A stretch of DNA of 64,000 bases. Origin: a virus. The stretch lies in IMG/VR virus record IMGVR_UViG_3300012202_000039, positions 1 to 64,000 of that record; one strand, written 5' to 3'. Position numbers and translations under genes: made by a program. Position 1 is the first letter of the stretch. Every line of letters starts with the position of its first letter. Under the pieces are notes generated by a model. That model was given only the letters and a program-made list of their open reading frames with translations. It had not been told where the DNA came from and did not search any database. Below, in pieces: positions 40,075 to 48,514 of this stretch.

Positions 40075-40908
40075 ATGAAATCGCTTAACGCTAAGAATTT
40101 AGAAATACTGCAAAGGTGCAGTAAGCAAATCGCTAGTATGCTTAAAGAAAATCATATTGTTATCTCTAGTAACGAAGTATTAGATGATATTCTGAATATG
40201 GTTCTCAGTAAGGCTAATGGTGGTAAATCTACAGTTACGGCAGCTACAGCACCAACTACGTTACCACAACATAATCCTGCTGCTGATATTCTTTGTTTAG
40301 CCTTTGCACATTTTCAAGAGGGTGAATTAGAGACTTCACTTAAATATGTATCCGCAGCTTTTGAAGCCGAAGGTATCGAAGAACTCGTGCAAGCTATGGA
40401 ATCGATGAATAATGAAGTTGAAGAGGCATCATTTAATAAGGATGCTGATAGTTTAGCTCAACTAAATCCATTTAATGGTAATATGAGTCTAGTTGATTTA
40501 GATATTGACGATATGGTTGATGAAGCTGACCTCGATTATCAAAGCACTAATGTTCCGGTAGATCATTCCCAGACGGATGAAATAAATACAGATTACCTTG
40601 ATGACGAAGACGAAGACGAAGACGAAGACGACGATGATCCTAGTGTAACTATCGAAGTTAAATCTAGTGATCTTGGCGTCGTTACTAGTCAGGATGATGA
40701 TAACGAGTTACAAGATGAGAATGAAGACGAAGAACCGCGTGATGATAATATGGACTTCGATGACGAAGAAGATAATTTAAATAGTGATGATGATTTCGAA
40801 GATGAGGATGAAGTTAAAGCCAATATTATTCTAGCAAATAATATGTCTCTATATGGTGATACTATTAGTCGAAATAAAGCCAGTAGACTATTAAATAAAC
40901 GTGGTTAA
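40075..40908 (+). CDS. Acidic-tailed protein, head or assembly role likely
   Basis: In this 277-residue protein, residues 1-150 are helical (KQIASMLKENHIVISSNEVL, AFAHFQEGELETSLKYVSAA). Residues about 165-255 are strongly acidic (LDDEDEDEDEDDDDPS and later DEDEEPRDDNMDFDDEEDN). A short C-terminal piece follows (ILANNMSLYGDTISRNK). A shared helical-acidic plan with the 34632 gene suggests a second core or assembly protein. The ribosome binding site is AAGGGAAAAG. A terminator follows. Confidence 0.8.
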   Translation: MKSLNAKNLEILQRCSKQIASMLKENHIVISSNEVLDDILNMVLSKANGGKSTVTAATAPTTLPQHNPAADILCLAFAHFQEGELETSLKYVSAAFEAEGIEELVQAMESMNNEVEEASFNKDADSLAQLNPFNGNMSLVDLDIDDMVDEADLDYQSTNVPVDHSQTDEINTDYLDDEDEDEDEDDDDPSVTIEVKSSDLGVVTSQDDDNELQDENEDEEPRDDNMDFDDEEDNLNSDDDFEDEDEVKANIILANNMSLYGDTISRNKASRLLNKRG

Positions 40909-40936
40909 TTATTTCTTGGTCTTACTACTAGTTGGT

Positions 40937-40976
40937 AAAAGGGAGACTACTGATTTGCTCAGTAGTCTCCCTTTTT
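40937..40976 (+). terminator. Rho-independent terminator
   Basis: AAAAGGGAGACTACTGA at 40937-40953, a 5-base loop and the exact complement at 40959-40975 run straight into the T tract. It ends the head unit. Confidence 0.93.
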
Positions 40977-41000
40977 CTTAATAAAAATTGGGTTATTAAT

Positions 41001-41654
41001 ATGCAGGTAGAATCAAAAATATTTGAAGCTTCTTTAGAATATTTTATGAATATGTTGAAAGTTACCTTTAGTAAACCTAACTCCGAAAGGATAGAAGTAG
41101 TTAATACTCAGGGTCCTCAACAGATGCGTGAAATTGCACGTAGACTAGGCGGACAAGTTAAGTTTCCTTATATGGCTACTATGTTGGAATCTATACAAAA
41201 AGATCGTGAGAGTTACCCTGGTCGTAATATGAAACGTTTAACAGTTAATGGAGCGAAGAATTTAGATAATGGTACGGTATTAAAGTACCAACTTAAGCCA
41301 ATAGAAGCTAATATTACTACTAAATTTATCTGTCAAGATTATGCAGACGGTATAGATTTTTGTAAAAAACTTATATATTTAGATGAAACTTTTAACTTTG
41401 TATTAATGCAGGGTAATACTCGGATAAATATTCACGTTTTAACTGATGATGCCATACAATTCCCTGAAATACAACTAGATGATATTGATAGTATATTTCA
41501 GTTCGAAACTGTTATAAAAATAAAAACTTACATAGGTACTGTTGAACAATTTAAGTTAGTTAAAAATGTAACTGTTAATACCAATATTCCTTATAACGAT
41601 TATAGTGATTTTATAGTAGTTAGTAGTGAAAACTTTGCTCAAAATTCTTCATAG
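41001..41654 (+). CDS. Hypothetical connector-region protein
   Basis: The start is ATG 41001; an in-frame ATG at 40932 would place the terminator stem inside the gene. The 217-residue mixed alpha/beta protein has an N-terminal MREIARRLGGQVKFPYMATM segment and a beta-rich C-terminal half (FETVIKIKTYIGTVEQFKLV). By position between capsid and sheath it may be a neck or tail-completion protein. No family recognised. Confidence 0.8.
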   Translation: MQVESKIFEASLEYFMNMLKVTFSKPNSERIEVVNTQGPQQMREIARRLGGQVKFPYMATMLESIQKDRESYPGRNMKRLTVNGAKNLDNGTVLKYQLKPIEANITTKFICQDYADGIDFCKKLIYLDETFNFVLMQGNTRINIHVLTDDAIQFPEIQLDDIDSIFQFETVIKIKTYIGTVEQFKLVKNVTVNTNIPYNDYSDFIVVSSENFAQNSS

Positions 41655-41663
41655 GAAAATCAG

Positions 41664-42038
41664 ATGGCTTTAGTTCCTGATACATTAACTTTCGATCACA
41701 TATTATATAAATCAGCTGCTAATGTTCGTGAAATACTTACTTCTTCTCGGGTATTCCTTTCCATATTTAATTGGACTAAAACTACGGTAGATATAGCAAA
41801 TAATACTTCATTTGCTATATCTACCGGTATAACGTTATTTATCGATATAAATTGTCGTAATCCAATGAAGTTAACTCTAGTATCTAATATACCTGGAACT
41901 AACACACCTCAGACCTATATAGTGCTGATTAATAACCGTTTCTTCTTTACTGGTGCTCTAACCTCTTTAACTCTCACTAATCCCAATCCTACATCGCCTA
42001 ATTTAGATCCAATACAGTGTAAAATTATATATGCCTAA
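41664..42038 (+). CDS. Hypothetical beta-rich protein carrying a perfect internal hairpin
   Basis: This 124-residue Thr/Asn/Ile-rich protein was likely built from beta strands (GITLFIDINCRNPMKLTLVS, TYIVLINNRFFFTG). It lies before the sheath in the connector region. Codons for TVDIANNTSFAISTG form a 17-bp perfect hairpin. The family is not recognised. Confidence 0.8.
   Translation: MALVPDTLTFDHILYKSAANVREILTSSRVFLSIFNWTKTTVDIANNTSFAISTGITLFIDINCRNPMKLTLVSNIPGTNTPQTYIVLINNRFFFTGALTSLTLTNPNPTSPNLDPIQCKIIYA
41785..41826 (+). repeat. Intragenic hairpin, 17-bp perfect stem, 8-base loop
   Basis: CGGTAGATATAGCAAAT at 41785-41801 is exactly complementary to 41810-41826. It is wholly inside a reading frame, so a selected RNA structure or a template-switch event is more likely than chance. 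There is no T run. Confidence 0.9.
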
Positions 42039-42048
42039 GGAAATTGAT

Positions 42049-42333
42049 ATGATCGTACAAAATAAAACAGCTTTATCTATTGGTTTAGACTCGCATGATC
42101 GTGATCATGTACAGATTCCTCCACATTCTACTAAACAAGTTGATGATAAATTCTATTGGCAGTTTCCACCACATAAATTGAAGTTAATTAAACCCCCAGT
42201 CGGTGTAGAAGTTATTCTAGATGTAGATACTCCTACACCTATTAATGATAGTATTTCTGTTGAAGTTATTAATCCTCCTATTTTAGTTCAAGAAATTTCA
42301 TCTAATTTCGTCACTACAAAATCTAACTTATAA
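42049..42333 (+). CDS. Hypothetical small protein before the sheath
   Basis: The start ATG 42049 has AAGGAAATTGAT in front; an in-frame ATG at 42031 overlaps the previous gene. The 94-residue product has an opening of beta strands (IVQNKTALSIGLDSHDRDHV) and a Pro-rich body (FYWQFPPHKLKLIKPP). It resembles small phage head-tail joining or decoration proteins only in general. Function unknown. Confidence 0.8.
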   Translation: MIVQNKTALSIGLDSHDRDHVQIPPHSTKQVDDKFYWQFPPHKLKLIKPPVGVEVILDVDTPTPINDSISVEVINPPILVQEISSNFVTTKSNL

Positions 42334-42366
42334 CATATAGATATTTTAATATAAAAGGATATTATA

Positions 42367-44979
42367 ATGCCACAATTTTATCTTTCTCCTGGCGTCTACA
42401 ATACTGAAATAAATTTATCCCAGAGAGTGCAGGCAGCAGCATCTTCTACGGGTGCCGCAGTATTTGAATCGCATAAAGGTGCTTTAGGCCAACAGTTCTA
42501 TACTAATCGTGATGATTTTTTACGTGATTACGGTAACCCAGATCCTACTGTCAGTTTCGGTCACGATTGTGTATTAGATTTCTTTACCCAATCTAATTCT
42601 ATGTGGGTTGATCGAGTAATTAATGGATCTACTTGGGCAGGATCCTTTGTACATAATAATACAGGTGATAGTACAGCAACCTCCACTTATTATGATAAGT
42701 TTGATATTGGTAATAATAATCAATTTGATGGTGGCACTGAACAAGATATCACCGTCTTAACTTTTAGTGGAGCTATAATAACTGCTAATAGCATTACAGG
42801 TACTGTTACTGATGGTATTGTGACTTCTCCAGTTACGATTGGCCCTACGGTTTTTGCTACGAGTAATAATGCCACTTTAACCGCTTTTGCTACGGCTATT
42901 CAAAATGCTATTAATTCAATTAATGGTACTTACGCTGCTTTAGGTGGCGTAGCTGAAGTTATAGACACAGGAACAGCTAATAATCGTAGTATTAGGGTTA
43001 TTGCACCACAAGGAGTTATTTTAACTTTTACTGGTCTTGTGATTACTTTAGGTGCTAGCCAAGCTACTATTTCTGATCAAACCGGGGTTAAATTATTTGA
43101 CGTTTTCGCGATCGGTCCTGGTACTTATGCTAATGGCGCAGTTGGGTTTAAAACTAGTGGTATAAATCAAGGTATCCCCTCACGATATAATATATCATTT
43201 AGCGCCGCTTTAATTACGAGTAACGTATTTAGTGGAACAGTTAATGGCTTTAATATTGGATTTAATCAGGTACTGACATTAACTTTCAGTACAACTTTAG
43301 TAACTGGTAACGTATTTAATGCTACAGTTAACGGTGTAGCTTTAACTCCGATTAATTTTACGACGGATAGCGCTACGACTATGGCAGCTATTGCCACAGC
43401 AATTCAAGCGGCTACAGTTACATTAAATCCAGGATCTACCGCTACAGTTAGCGGTAATGTAATTACTGTGACTTGTGGTCGTCCCTTATATAACGTCAAT
43501 ACTATTACTGGTTCTGTTGTTACTGGTGGTGCTGGACAGGCTACTGTTACCTTAGCTACCGCATCTCCTGTGCAAACTAACGTAATATTTTCTGCTAATA
43601 ATAACCAAATGTTAAGTGATATTGCTACAGCTATTCAATATGCAATGGACATTAATATTAGTACAGGAGGTAGTACTGCTATAGTTAGTATACCAGGTTC
43701 ATTGACTATGAACCGACAGATTAACGTAGTTACTCCTAAAGCTACTTTTGATCTGACTTTTGCTAATCTATTAGTTACTAGTGGCTCTAGTCAAGCTAGT
43801 GTGGTCGTTAGTCAGACATTAGTTCGTACTCCACCTAACGGCACTTTTCAATTTCAAGTATTTGCTAACGGTAATGTTGTCACTCCTGTTGAATCATACG
43901 TTGTATCTATGGCAAATCAGCAGGATGGTTTTGGTAATCAACAGAATATTGCTCAGGTAATTAATCTAAGTGCTAGGGCTTCTAAATATGTACGAATTTG
44001 GCAGCCAAGTACTTCTTTAAGTTTACCTATAGTTACGGATACAGGTGGATCTATTATTTTTCTTGCAAATGGTGGTGATGGTTCAGCCGCTACTTCGTCA
44101 AATATCAATGCAGGTTGGAATACCTTTATTAACCGTGATCAAAATGAAATTCGTATTCTATTAAATTGTGGTTACACTAACGTCGCTGTTCAGCAGAATA
44201 TTGATGCTTTAGCTAATAGTCGATTTGACTGTTTTGGTATTCTTGACACACCCTCAAACTTACAGGCGACGACTAGTGCAACTAACTATCGTCTTAATAC
44301 ACTAAACATCAATTCATCTTATTCTGGTATGTATAGTCCAGATTCTCAAATTGTAGATGAATTTACGGACCAAATTAGATTTATTCCTAATTCTGGTAAC
44401 GTAGGTGCTACTTTCGTCTTTACGGATACATCTCGGGCAACGTGGTTTTCTCCCGCTGGTTTAAATCGTGGTCAAATTCGTAACATTCAAGCGTTACGGG
44501 TTGATTATGAACAAGGTGATCGTGATCAACTGAGTCCTAATCAAGTTAATGCTATTATTAAGAAACGTGGTAAAGGTTTCTTTGTTTTTGATGATCAAAC
44601 TCTATCTGCGGTAAAGAGTGCATTATCTAACATTAACGTTCGCCGTCTATTAATCTTTATCGAAGTTGCTATTACCGATGCATTAGACTTCGATCTTTTT
44701 GAACCAGATGACGATTTTCTTGGATTTACTATTGTACAAATGTTGAATGATTTTCTCTTACCTATTCAACGAGGTAGAGGATTATTTGACTTTCTAGTAG
44801 TATCTGACGATACGAATAATTCAGCTTCAGATATAGATGCTGGACAGCGTAACGTTGATATTTATCTGAAGCCTACGTTAGCCGCACGAGTTATTAAAGT
44901 ACGTACAGGTATAACAAAGACAGGGGCTAACTTCAGTGAATTAGTTGCTGCGGGTGGATTAGCAGCTGTCGCTGGATAA
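42367..44979 (+). CDS. Tail sheath protein with large inserted beta-repeat domains
   Basis: In this 870-residue protein the ends match contractile sheath proteins. The N-terminal FYLSPGVYNTEINLSQRVQA and TGAAVFESHKGALG is standard for sheaths. The C-terminal 200 residues contain RGKGFFVFDDQTLS, RRLLIFIEVAI and VDIYLKPTLAARVIKVRTGI. Residues about 130-490 are an insertion of several related units with TFSGAIITANSITGTV, TFSTTLVTGNVFNATVNG and AIATAIQAA patterns. Sheaths are usually 400-700 residues, so this one is long. The insertions probably decorate the tail surface. Strong terminator after the gene. Confidence 0.9.
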   Translation: MPQFYLSPGVYNTEINLSQRVQAAASSTGAAVFESHKGALGQQFYTNRDDFLRDYGNPDPTVSFGHDCVLDFFTQSNSMWVDRVINGSTWAGSFVHNNTGDSTATSTYYDKFDIGNNNQFDGGTEQDITVLTFSGAIITANSITGTVTDGIVTSPVTIGPTVFATSNNATLTAFATAIQNAINSINGTYAALGGVAEVIDTGTANNRSIRVIAPQGVILTFTGLVITLGASQATISDQTGVKLFDVFAIGPGTYANGAVGFKTSGINQGIPSRYNISFSAALITSNVFSGTVNGFNIGFNQVLTLTFSTTLVTGNVFNATVNGVALTPINFTTDSATTMAAIATAIQAATVTLNPGSTATVSGNVITVTCGRPLYNVNTITGSVVTGGAGQATVTLATASPVQTNVIFSANNNQMLSDIATAIQYAMDINISTGGSTAIVSIPGSLTMNRQINVVTPKATFDLTFANLLVTSGSSQASVVVSQTLVRTPPNGTFQFQVFANGNVVTPVESYVVSMANQQDGFGNQQNIAQVINLSARASKYVRIWQPSTSLSLPIVTDTGGSIIFLANGGDGSAATSSNINAGWNTFINRDQNEIRILLNCGYTNVAVQQNIDALANSRFDCFGILDTPSNLQATTSATNYRLNTLNINSSYSGMYSPDSQIVDEFTDQIRFIPNSGNVGATFVFTDTSRATWFSPAGLNRGQIRNIQALRVDYEQGDRDQLSPNQVNAIIKKRGKGFFVFDDQTLSAVKSALSNINVRRLLIFIEVAITDALDFDLFEPDDDFLGFTIVQMLNDFLLPIQRGRGLFDFLVVSDDTNNSASDIDAGQRNVDIYLKPTLAARVIKVRTGITKTGANFSELVAAGGLAAVAG

Positions 44980-45006
44980 AACTCATTAAAGCACAAATGT
45001 TAATCT

Positions 45007-45044
45007 AAAACAGCTACTAGGATTAATCCTAGTAGCTGTTTTTG
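45007..45044 (+). terminator. Rho-independent terminator
   Basis: A perfect 32-base palindrome at 45009-45040 (CAGCTACTAGGATT and complement) with AAAA before and TTTTT after. It separates the sheath from the tube genes. Confidence 0.93.
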
Positions 45045-45100
45045 TTTTAAACAAATATAACTAATTTAAGGTATTAAATCTATATACAAAGGTAAGAAAT

Positions 45101-45634
45101 ATGCCACGTATTTCACTGTCTGATGTGCAATCTTTACATGATCCTATCAGTTCTGAAGCTTATGTACTACAATTAGGCACAATTCCTAATTCTATCGGTA
45201 ATGATCGAGAATTAGCAATTAAATGCTTAAATGCTAATATGCCGGGATTTTCTAATGAAGCTTTTGAAGTAAATTTACACTCGCATGTGCGTAACGTACG
45301 TGGTCGTAAGATGTACCCACGAACACTGGCCGTGACATATATTGAAGATTCTACATTACATACAACTAACTTATTACGTTCATGGAGTGAATTTATTGTA
45401 GGCTCGCAATCTGGTACTTCTGCGGGCGATATTGCTCAGTATTCAGTTACCGCCAATCTTCAGGTATTTAACCACCAGGGTACGATAATTCAGGATATCA
45501 ATTTCTTTCATTTCTTTATTCAGGAAGTTCCTGATGTGCAGCTTACGGGTGAATCTTCGACTTTAATGCAAATTCCAGTTACATTTAAATATGATCATTT
45601 CTTAACTAATATTGGACCAGTTACCACAAGGTAA
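45101..45634 (+). CDS. Tail tube protein, paralogue 1
   Basis: This 177-residue protein opens PRISLSDVQSLHDPISSEAY and continues with LAIKCLNANMPGFSNEAFEVNL (quoted in part), HVRNVRGRKMYPRT, the YIEDSTLHTTNLLRSW segment, and QLTGESSTLMQIPVTFKYDHF in part. This is the layout of T4 gp19-type tube proteins, which stack in hexamers inside the sheath. Its compact size and position directly after the sheath make it the best candidate for the main tube subunit. The AAAGGTAAGAAAT ribosome binding site is good. Confidence 0.82.
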   Translation: MPRISLSDVQSLHDPISSEAYVLQLGTIPNSIGNDRELAIKCLNANMPGFSNEAFEVNLHSHVRNVRGRKMYPRTLAVTYIEDSTLHTTNLLRSWSEFIVGSQSGTSAGDIAQYSVTANLQVFNHQGTIIQDINFFHFFIQEVPDVQLTGESSTLMQIPVTFKYDHFLTNIGPVTTR

Positions 45635-45638
45635 TTAT

Positions 45639-46532
45639 ATGAAAAGGGTATCACTTAACGACGTTCAATCTATACCTGATTTTGCACAAAAAGATAATTT
45701 TAATTTCGTATTAGGTAATACTCCTGGTGGAAGTACAGATAGAAAATTACACATAAAGTGTAATTCTATTACATTTCCACCATTAGAGAATGAACCTATT
45801 ATAGTAAATCTTTGGGGGCATAAAGTAAAACATCGTGGTAAATTTGTGCCTCCACAAGATATCACGGTTACTTATTATGAAGATAATAAATATAGAACTT
45901 TAAAAGCTTTACGTTCTTGGCATAACGCTGTTGTTAATCCGGTTACTGGATCAACAGCTTATGGCAAAGTTGGCTATACTACTATAAGTGAATTAAGTTT
46001 ATATGATCAAAAAGGTCATATAGGTTATGGGATAGGTTTCGTAAATATGTTTCCACAGAGGATAGAAGGTTTTGAATTAAGTGGTGACTCTTCTGGTCCT
46101 ATATTAATATCAGTGAATTTTGGTTACGATTATATGGTTGAAGTTGGAAGTTTTGGTGGTATAGGTGGATTATTAACGGGTAGTAGTGCCCTAGGTGGTG
46201 TAGTTAATACAGTTATATCTAATTTAGGTTTAAGTGCTAATGTTCTAGGTATTGATGTAGGTTTAAATCCTAATGGATTAACATTAAATGGTGGTGGTAT
46301 TGGTTTAACTGCCGGGTTAGATGGCGTAGGTATAGATACCGGTGGAGTAATTAGTAAAGCCTTTGATATTTTTGCAGGTAATGGAATATTTGGAGGTAAT
46401 AATATAGGACAATCTAATGGTGCTGGTGGTATTCCTGGTGCTGGTACATTAGGAGATGATTCAGCAACTAATCCACAAGTATCGAATAATGCTCCGCAAA
46501 GTGTAATTACTTCTAATCTTGGATTAGGCTAA
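45639..46532 (+). CDS. Tail tube-like protein, paralogue 2, with Gly-rich extension
   Basis: The start is ATG 45639 behind CAAGGTAATT; the in-frame TTG 45612 is inside the previous gene. The first 175 of 297 residues repeat the tube pattern (RVSLNDVQSIPDFAQKDNF, YYEDNKYRTLKALRSWHNA, FELSGDSSGPILISVNF). The last 120 are Gly, Asn and Leu rich (SALGGVVNTVISNLGLSANV). It is probably a tube-end or baseplate-proximal variant. Function inferred by paralogy. Confidence 0.8.
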   Translation: MKRVSLNDVQSIPDFAQKDNFNFVLGNTPGGSTDRKLHIKCNSITFPPLENEPIIVNLWGHKVKHRGKFVPPQDITVTYYEDNKYRTLKALRSWHNAVVNPVTGSTAYGKVGYTTISELSLYDQKGHIGYGIGFVNMFPQRIEGFELSGDSSGPILISVNFGYDYMVEVGSFGGIGGLLTGSSALGGVVNTVISNLGLSANVLGIDVGLNPNGLTLNGGGIGLTAGLDGVGIDTGGVISKAFDIFAGNGIFGGNNIGQSNGAGGIPGAGTLGDDSATNPQVSNNAPQSVITSNLGLG

Positions 46533-47029
46533 TGATACCCTCCCTATCACGTAATCGCGCCCAGCAATTAGCACCACCTGCGATTGATTGGCGTTGGGTA
46601 GTTAATTTACCTAGTATACCCGGGGCTCCTAATTCAAAAAATATAGTTGTTGAAGCAATAGAATTTCCTCATTTTAGTATATCTGCTATTCCTAGGTTTA
46701 ATGGAGCTTCTAATCGTCATTATCCTGGTATATCAGAAATATCCGCATTCGCTATGACATTTTATGAAGATAATATGTTTAGTGCAACTAAATATTTATA
46801 TGCTTGGAAAAGCTTAGTAGTTGATACTAATGGAATTTATGGTGTTCCAGCTGATTATAAAAAAGATCTTCGCTTAAGAATGTATGATATTCAAGACCAT
46901 ATAATGTTTAATGGTACATTACAAGAATGCTGGCCAACTAATATTTCTTCTTATAGTCTTAATTATAATGATTCTAATCGTTTAACTATATCAGCACAAT
47001 TTGCTACAGATGGTTCTACGGTAGTTTAA
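46532..47029 (+). CDS. Tail tube-like protein, paralogue 3
   Basis: This 165-residue protein starts on the last base of the previous stop. IDWRWVVNLPSIPG begins the fold, followed by FYEDNMFSATKYLYAWKSLV, which aligns with the ED-x-(x)-LRSW segment of the other two, and LTISAQFATDG. It is the most diverged member. Three tube-like genes in a row suggest specialised tube, initiator or terminator rings. Confidence 0.78.
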   Translation: MIPSLSRNRAQQLAPPAIDWRWVVNLPSIPGAPNSKNIVVEAIEFPHFSISAIPRFNGASNRHYPGISEISAFAMTFYEDNMFSATKYLYAWKSLVVDTNGIYGVPADYKKDLRLRMYDIQDHIMFNGTLQECWPTNISSYSLNYNDSNRLTISAQFATDGSTVV

Positions 47030-47128
47030 TTCTGGTTCTTATCTTTGGTCTATAGCTCGTGGGTTCGAGCTTGTCATCTAGTAGTTAGCGTACATGGTTA
47101 ACCCAATTTTTATTTTTAAGGAAATGTC

Positions 47129-48316
47129 ATGAATATTACTCCGGTTAAGCCTGGTTCTATTAATGCAGCTTTAGAAAAGCACACAGTATGGGAAGATGGT
47201 AACGATGGTACCATCATCTCTAATACGCAACCGCGAACTCCTTCCGCGGTGCGTATACCTGGACAACATAATAAGCAAAATATGGTCCAGCCCCCGCTAA
47301 ATCCCCCTGTATCATCTAATATAACTAATCCACAATTACCAAAAGGTTCTACTATTGGAGTAGAACCTTTAGTCGTTACTGAAGAACAGCATAAACCTAA
47401 AGTAGATCATAGAGTAGAAGTAGATAATCTCGAAGATATTAAGTATGTCAAAGCACAATCTAAGAATCCTAATAATATTCGTGAGTCTTTGCCTTCACAT
47501 TGTTTACCTTATGATTTTGATGATATTGAAATAAGACAATTTAAAGCTAGAGATTTATCCAAAATATATCGTTCAGCAATAGATGAGAATTTTTCATTAA
47601 TCGTTGACGCTATTGGTGCTACAGTTAATATAGATATTCGTCAATTAACTATGGGGGATTTTACATTTTTAATGTATTGGCATCGGATTAATAGTTATCC
47701 GAAATCGCCTTACATCATCGAGTGGACTAGTCGGTATGGTAATGCAAACAAATATACAGTTAATGGCACTAACTTAATTATTAATGAAATGAAGCTAACT
47801 CAATTAGAATTTGATACTTATTCTGGAATGGGTTTATGCTTACCTACAGTTAAAGATCTAGAAGTTCTACAAACTATTAGATTAACTCCTGATCAACAAT
47901 ATATTTATAACTTAGCCCAATTTATTAAAGGTGATTCTATTAAGGAAAAAATAGAAATCTTAGATTCTTTTGAAGATTTAAGTATTCAGGAGTATATTAA
48001 GGAATTTCGTGAAAAAACTGAACATGGCGTCATTGAAACTGTTAAAGTTATTGATAATAATTTTGATTTAAATATTAGTATTGCTAATATACAAAAACAG
48101 CAAGATAATCAATTAATAATGTTTAAGAGTAGATTTAAACAAAATATGCAGGAGTCTGAATTAATACGACTATTTCAGTTAAATATGACTCCACAGCAAA
48201 AAGACCTATTCGAAGAATTAGAGATTATGCGCTATCATTTAGAGCAAGGAAAGACGTATTTACCGCGGGAGGAGGAGCTAACACTCACAGTGAATGCCCT
48301 CAGCTTCTTTCCCTAG
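47129..48316 (+). CDS. Tail assembly chaperone candidate
   Basis: In this 395-residue protein, residues 1-110 are Pro/Asn-rich and likely disordered. Residues about 130-235 have DDIEIRQFKARDLSKIYRSA in part, LTMGDFTFLMYWHRINSYPKSP in part, and an EWTS segment. This resembles the tail/baseplate assembly proteins found between tube and tape measure in large myoviruses. Residues 240-395 are helical. Its TAG stop follows CCC, next to a +1 frame of 69 codons. Together they take the place of the lambda G/GT pair. The role is inferred from position. Confidence 0.72.
   Translation: MNITPVKPGSINAALEKHTVWEDGNDGTIISNTQPRTPSAVRIPGQHNKQNMVQPPLNPPVSSNITNPQLPKGSTIGVEPLVVTEEQHKPKVDHRVEVDNLEDIKYVKAQSKNPNNIRESLPSHCLPYDFDDIEIRQFKARDLSKIYRSAIDENFSLIVDAIGATVNIDIRQLTMGDFTFLMYWHRINSYPKSPYIIEWTSRYGNANKYTVNGTNLIINEMKLTQLEFDTYSGMGLCLPTVKDLEVLQTIRLTPDQQYIYNLAQFIKGDSIKEKIEILDSFEDLSIQEYIKEFREKTEHGVIETVKVIDNNFDLNISIANIQKQQDNQLIMFKSRFKQNMQESELIRLFQLNMTPQQKDLFEELEIMRYHLEQGKTYLPREEELTLTVNALSFFP
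47342..47370 (+). repeat. Intragenic hairpin, 12-bp stem, 5-base loop
   Basis: AAAGGTTCTACT at 47342-47353 pairs exactly with 47359-47370 in the disordered N-terminal coding region of the chaperone candidate. No terminator tract. Confidence 0.85.
48267..48316 (+). promoter_or_regulatory. Possible +1 frameshift element: GGAGGAGGAG tract and CCC-TAG shifty stop
   Basis: The zero frame ends TTC TTT CCC TAG at 48305-48316. Moving one base forward at CCC (CCC to CCT) opens the frame that runs to 48503. CCC followed by T and a stop is a known +1 slip context in phage structural genes (Listeria phage PSA). An anti-Shine-Dalgarno-like GGGAGGAGGAG lies at 48267-48277, 33 bases before the slip. That is too far for a direct prfB-type effect, so it may instead serve ATG 48294. 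Confidence 0.4.
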
Positions 48317-48503
48317 TATATCTCATAAAGATCTTCTAGATCGCTGGTATTCTTTAGAAAATCAAGAAGGTCCAGGGTTAAAAATAAATCTTGATGAAAT
48401 AGTAGCTGCGGATTTTCTTTATCTATACTCATTATATGAAAAAGATAAACGAGATGCTGTTTTACGTAATTACGTAAATAAATCACAGAAAAGCATAAAA
48501 TAA
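48294..48503 (+). CDS. Small gene or frameshift extension before the tape measure
   Basis: ATG 48294 overlaps the previous gene by 23 bases in the +1 frame, and a TGA lies directly upstream of it. The 69-residue helical product (ISHKDLLDRWYSLENQ, EIVAADFLYLYSLYEKDKRD) has a helix-rich, chaperone-like look. It could be a free protein, with ribosome binding site GGAGGAG 16 bases upstream (long), or the T part of a G/GT-type fusion made by +1 frameshifting. Confidence 0.72.
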   Translation: MPSASFPSISHKDLLDRWYSLENQEGPGLKINLDEIVAADFLYLYSLYEKDKRDAVLRNYVNKSQKSIK

Positions 48504-48514
48504 AGGTGTTACAA

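Noticed and set aside
40932-41000. An ATG at 40932 in frame with the gene at 41001
   Set aside because: The extra 23 codons are made of the terminator stem and loop; the terminator is a much better explanation.
6363-45069. CTAATTTA in several gaps (6363, 15641, 27334, 38608, 45061) as a promoter element
   Set aside because: Distances to the next gene vary widely, and the one at 6363 is only 6 bases before the start. AT-rich coincidence cannot be excluded without transcript data.
47055-47070. GCTCGTGGGTTCGAGC looks like a tRNA T-arm
   Set aside because: No acceptor stem, D-arm or anticodon arm can be built around it within 90 bases; only a short hairpin in the 99-base gap between tube and chaperone genes.
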